Source of the DNA: Proteobacteria bacterium UBA6492
GTDB lineage: Bacteria > Pseudomonadota > Gammaproteobacteria > UBA6429 > Thiohalophilaceae
Direction: 5' to 3'
Assembly (NCBI GenBank): GCA_002436485.1
Contig: DJMK01000065.1
Location: forward strand, 1 to 8,544
Length of the DNA stretch: 8,544 bases
The position numbers and the translations under genes are program-made. Below, one piece after another: positions 6,349 through 8,544 of the stretch. The notes beneath the pieces are model-generated. The model was not told where the DNA came from. It ran no database searches and saw only the letters and a program-made list of their open reading frames with translations. How positions within the stretch are numbered: position 1 is the stretch's first letter; each line of letters begins with the position of its first letter.

Positions 6349-6353
6349 TACGC

Positions 6354-7073
6354 TTAATTAAATTCGATCAGGCGACACGTTTCATTGTCGCATTGTAGAT
6401 AATTCCCAGAGTTATACCAGTCAGCCAGTACGATGCGTTCGGCGTCATGGTTATCAAGTAAAAAGTTGTGCACACCGGGCCGGTGCGTATGTCCGTGAAT
6501 CAGGTGATACACTTTGTTTTCGCGCATGGTTTGTTCCACGGTATGCTGGTTGACATCCATGATACTATTTTCTTTTTGTGCGGTTTCATTCTTGCTGATC
6601 TCGCGAAATTGCCGGGCCAGCGCCAGCCTTTCTGATGGTGGTTTTGCCAGAACCTCGTCCTGCCATTTTGGGTTACGCACCATGCCGCGCAATTTCTGGT
6701 ACTCGATGTCATCAGTACACAACGTGTCACCGTGGAGCAGTAATGTAGCCTGGCCGTGCAGTTCAATAATGTGGGGTTCGTGAATAAGCCTGGCGCCGGT
6801 CAGTTGTTCAAATTGCTCGCGCATGAGAAAGTCACGGTTACCGTACATGATGTAGACGGGCGTGCCAGTAGAGGTAAGCTTGCTGATCTGTTCAATGGCC
6901 TGCTGGTATTCGGGCAATATCATGTCATCACCCAGCCATACTTCAAACAGATCACCGAGGATATAAAGCGCATCGGCATCAGGCGCTTTCTCGTCAAGGA
7001 ATCGAATAAATAGTTCTGTAATGTTTGGTCGTTCCTGGCTGAGATGCAGGTCCGAAATAAATAACAACGTCAT
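6354..7073 (-). CDS. lpxH: UDP-2,3-diacylglucosamine diphosphatase LpxH
   Basis: LpxH hydrolyses UDP-2,3-diacylglucosamine to lipid X and UMP, the fourth step of lipid A synthesis, at the cytoplasmic face of the inner membrane. It is a calcineurin-like metallophosphoesterase with a di-manganese centre. Starting at the ATG at 7073, the product is 239 residues and the metal ligands fall at the numbers known for the family: D8, H10, D41, N79, H114, H195 and H197, with R80 after N79. Motifs are SDLHL (7-11), GDLFEVWLGDD (40-50), GNRDFL (78-83), LHGDT (113-117) and HGHTHRPG (193-200). An in-frame ATG at 7118 would add 15 residues and overlap ppiB by 26 nt; the shorter start is preferred because of the ligand numbering and an AGG upstream. 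It is the last gene of the ppiA-ppiB-lpxH run. Confidence 0.97.
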   Translation of the reverse strand: MTLLFISDLHLSQERPNITELFIRFLDEKAPDADALYILGDLFEVWLGDDMILPEYQQAIEQISKLTSTGTPVYIMYGNRDFLMREQFEQLTGARLIHEPHIIELHGQATLLLHGDTLCTDDIEYQKLRGMVRNPKWQDEVLAKPPSERLALARQFREISKNETAQKENSIMDVNQHTVEQTMRENKVYHLIHGHTHRPGVHNFLLDNHDAERIVLADWYNSGNYLQCDNETCRLIEFN

Positions 7074-7092
7074 TGACAGACCTGTTTGTGGA

Positions 7093-7587
7093 TCACTCGA
7101 CGATTTCGACTTTCTCAATCACCACATCTTCGGCGGGTACGTCCTGGTGAAATCCTTTCGTGGTGGTAGCGACACCCTTGATGGCATCAACCACGTCCAT
7201 GCCTTCAACTACTTTACCAAAAACGCAATAACCCCAGCCATCAACAGACTGCGAACGGAAATTTAAAAACGTGTTGTCAGAAACATTGATAAAGAACTGG
7301 GCAGTTGCCGAATGCGGGTCATTGGTACGCGCCATGGCAATGGTGCCACGATCATTGGCAAGCCCGTTGTCGGCCTCGTTCTTGATCGGCTCGCGCGTTT
7401 GTTTTTCTTTCATGCCAGGTTCAAGTCCGCCTCCCTGGACCATAAAACCGTCGATCACGCGGTGAAAAATGGTGCCATCATAGAAACCGTCCTTGACGTA
7501 AGTCAGAAAATTCTCCACGGTTACTGGCGCTTTTTCCGCATCCAGTTCGATATCAATGACACCTTTGGTTGTTTGCATTCTGATCAT
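7093..7587 (-). CDS. ppiB: Cytoplasmic peptidyl-prolyl cis-trans isomerase B (cyclophilin)
   Basis: This 164-residue single-domain cyclophilin has no signal peptide and catalyses proline cis-trans isomerisation in the cytoplasm. The core is unmistakable: FYDGTIFHRVIDGFMVQGGG (35-54, catalytic R43 and Q51), EPIKNEADNGLANDRGTIAMAR, then PHSATAQFFINVSDN and GWGYCVFGKVVEGMDVVD. It is closely similar to E. coli PpiB along its whole length. The ATG at 7587 has an AAGGA Shine-Dalgarno (7599-7595) 7 nt upstream, which favours it over the ATG three codons in. Twelve nt separate it from the ppiA stop and 19 nt from the lpxH start, so co-transcription is expected, as with ppiB-lpxH in E. coli. Confidence 0.96.
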   Translation of the reverse strand: MIRMQTTKGVIDIELDAEKAPVTVENFLTYVKDGFYDGTIFHRVIDGFMVQGGGLEPGMKEKQTREPIKNEADNGLANDRGTIAMARTNDPHSATAQFFINVSDNTFLNFRSQSVDGWGYCVFGKVVEGMDVVDAIKGVATTTKGFHQDVPAEDVVIEKVEIVE

Positions 7588-7599
7588 TGTTTAGTCCTT

Positions 7600-8223
7600 T
7601 TACTTCGGTTTTGTCGCCGGTTTCTGTGAAGGCGACTGGGCTGACTGTACACGACTTATACTCATGATGATAGCAGGTGACTTGGGCACGTCACGTTGAA
7701 AAGGCCCGCCGGCGCCGGTGGGTATTTGCCTGATTTTATCTACCACGTCCATACCGCGAATGACCTTGCCAAATACAGCATAACCCCAACCCCGCGGGGT
7801 TTTGTTAGTGTGATTCAGGAAGTCGTTATCTGCCACGTTGATAAAAAACTGTGCGGTCGCTGAATGTGGCTCGGGAGTTCGAGCCATCGCAATCGTGCCA
7901 GCGAGGTTGGTCAGCCCGTTATCTGCTTCGTTAACGATAGGCGGGCTTGTTGGTTTTCGCTCGAATTGCTGGGTAAAGCCACCGCCTTGAATCATGAATC
8001 CATCAATCACACGGTGAAAGACAGTGCCATCATAGAAACTGGTATCCACGTAATTGAGAAAATTTTCCACGGTTTTAGGTGCCTTATCGGGGTAGAGTTC
8101 CAGCACGATATCACCGTGATTTGTCTGAATTTTAACCTGTGGATTGGTTTCAGCCTGAACTGCCATGGCAGCAAGCAGCAGGAACGGGGAGAGGATTTTC
8201 GCTAAGCGGTGACTGAGGTTCAT
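7600..8223 (-). CDS. ppiA: Periplasmic peptidyl-prolyl cis-trans isomerase A (cyclophilin)
   Basis: The 207-residue precursor starts with a Sec signal peptide: basic residues at R6 and K9, a hydrophobic core LSPFLLLAAMAV, and a likely cleavage site after VQA at 24/25. The cyclophilin domain follows, with FYDGTVFHRVIDGFMIQGGG (63-82, catalytic R71), ARTPEPHSATAQFFINVADN (114-133) and RGWGYAVFGKVIRGMDVVD (144-162). It would assist folding of exported proteins in the periplasm. A Q/S/P/K-rich tail of about 15 residues ends the protein, beyond the usual domain. An AAGGA (8238-8234) precedes the ATG by 10 nt. It is a tandem paralogue of the downstream ppiB and probably the first gene of the operon. 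Confidence 0.95.
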   Translation of the reverse strand: MNLSHRLAKILSPFLLLAAMAVQAETNPQVKIQTNHGDIVLELYPDKAPKTVENFLNYVDTSFYDGTVFHRVIDGFMIQGGGFTQQFERKPTSPPIVNEADNGLTNLAGTIAMARTPEPHSATAQFFINVADNDFLNHTNKTPRGWGYAVFGKVIRGMDVVDKIRQIPTGAGGPFQRDVPKSPAIIMSISRVQSAQSPSQKPATKPK

Positions 8224-8264
8224 TGTTTCTGTTTCCTTAATATGTCATGTCCAGAAAAGAGCGT

Positions 8265-8294
8265 ATTGTAGCGCGACTTGATTAGTTTTGTGCA
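8265..8294 (-). promoter_or_regulatory. Sigma-70-type promoter candidate for ppiA-ppiB-lpxH
   Basis: On the - strand, TGCACA (8294-8289, 4 of 6) is followed after 18 nt by TACAAT (8270-8265, 5 of 6 to TATAAT). Transcription would start near 8258, giving a leader of about 35 nt before ppiA. The -35 lies within the palindrome TGTGCACA (8289-8296), in the 128-bp region shared with divergent cysS. Confidence 0.4.
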
Positions 8295-8351
8295 CAGTCT
8301 GTTTTTCAGTTAATCTCGCGTTTTTTAAGGGAATATGAACCAGTTAACAGT

Positions 8352-8544
8352 ATGCTTGAAATCTACAACAACCTGACCCGTGAACAGTCTGAGTTCAGGC
8401 CGCTGGATGCCAGTAATGTTCGCATGTATGTATGTGGCATGACCGTCTATGATTTCTGCCACATCGGACATGCCCGTGTGCTGGTCGTGTTTGATGTCGT
8501 GTATCGTTATTTACGCCAGGTATTTGGCCAAGAACATGTGACCT
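8352..8544 (+). CDS. cysS: Cysteinyl-tRNA synthetase, N-terminal part (3' truncated by window)
   Basis: The 64 visible codons, still open at the window end, match the N terminus of class I cysteinyl-tRNA synthetase, which charges tRNA-Cys in the cytoplasm. Visible are the MLEIYNNLTR start, MYVCGMTVYD with the zinc ligand Cys28, and the HIGH nucleotide-binding signature at 37-40 (C-HIGH-AR), followed by FDVVYRYLR. The start at 8352 matches the family's usual N terminus. No Shine-Dalgarno sits at a normal distance; an AAGGGA at 8327-8332 is 19 nt upstream. It is divergent from ppiA, as cysS is from ppiB-lpxH in E. coli. Confidence 0.96.
   Translation, partial: MLEIYNNLTREQSEFRPLDASNVRMYVCGMTVYDFCHIGHARVLVVFDVVYRYLRQVFGQEHVT

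Noticed and set aside
7074..7118. Longer lpxH start at 7118.
   Set aside because: It would overlap ppiB and shift metal ligand numbering by 15; the ATG at 7073 puts D8, H10, D41, N79, H114, H195 and H197 at family positions.
6514..7629. Open frames on the + strand across lpxH and ppiB.
   Set aside because: They are mirror frames of well-identified genes, without ribosome sites or domain signatures.
8289..8296. Palindrome TGTGCACA as an operator.
   Set aside because: Eight bases is too short to claim, and its overlap with the -35 candidate may be chance.
8224..8351. Possible T-box or other aminoacyl-tRNA-sensing riboswitch ahead of cysS.
   Set aside because: The region is only 128 bp, shows no T-box sequence or terminator hairpin, and such control is typical of Firmicutes.

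Overview
The window reads as chromosome of a Gram-negative gammaproteobacterium with respiratory c-type cytochrome metabolism. The block at the right end (two cyclophilins followed by lpxH, divergent from cysS) matches the known gammaproteobacterial order of cysS, ppiB and lpxH. LpxH also implies a lipid A outer membrane. The species cannot be fixed from the sequence. A sulfur-, iron- or otherwise chemolithotrophic lifestyle is only an inference from the large multiheme cytochrome.

Left third (1-2602, + strand): the 3' part of a very large multiheme c-type cytochrome, cut by the window edge. The visible 862+ residues carry 32 intact haem-attachment motifs (28 CXXCH and 4 CX4CH), plus one degenerate site. 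The protein is almost entirely a tandem array of about 27-residue single-haem modules. Each module has one non-motif histidine, usually 7-10 residues before its CXXCH. Two module types, A and B, strictly alternate. This is the most remarkable element in the window and suggests a long bis-histidine haem wire.

Middle left (2640-3480): a Nudix hydrolase and a 63-residue membrane protein, both on the - strand. They are separated by a strong intrinsic terminator whose loop contains the first possible Nudix start codon. A 166-bp AT-rich intergenic region follows, with a promoter candidate and a perfect 8-bp inverted repeat.

Middle (3478-6348, + strand): a probable three-gene run of a glycerate 2-kinase (DUF4147/MOFRL type), a DUF455 ferritin-like protein with an intact set of di-iron ligand candidates, and a lipoprotein of unknown function. 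The last two genes are only 6 nt apart.

Right (6354-8544): a - strand operon ppiA (periplasmic cyclophilin), ppiB (cytoplasmic cyclophilin), lpxH (lipid A biosynthesis), with gaps of 12 and 19 nt. It is divergent from the 5' end of cysS (cysteinyl-tRNA synthetase), which runs off the window. lpxH converges on the lipoprotein gene with a 5-nt gap. No rRNA, tRNA, insertion sequence or CRISPR array was seen, and no gene-free stretch exceeds 170 bp.
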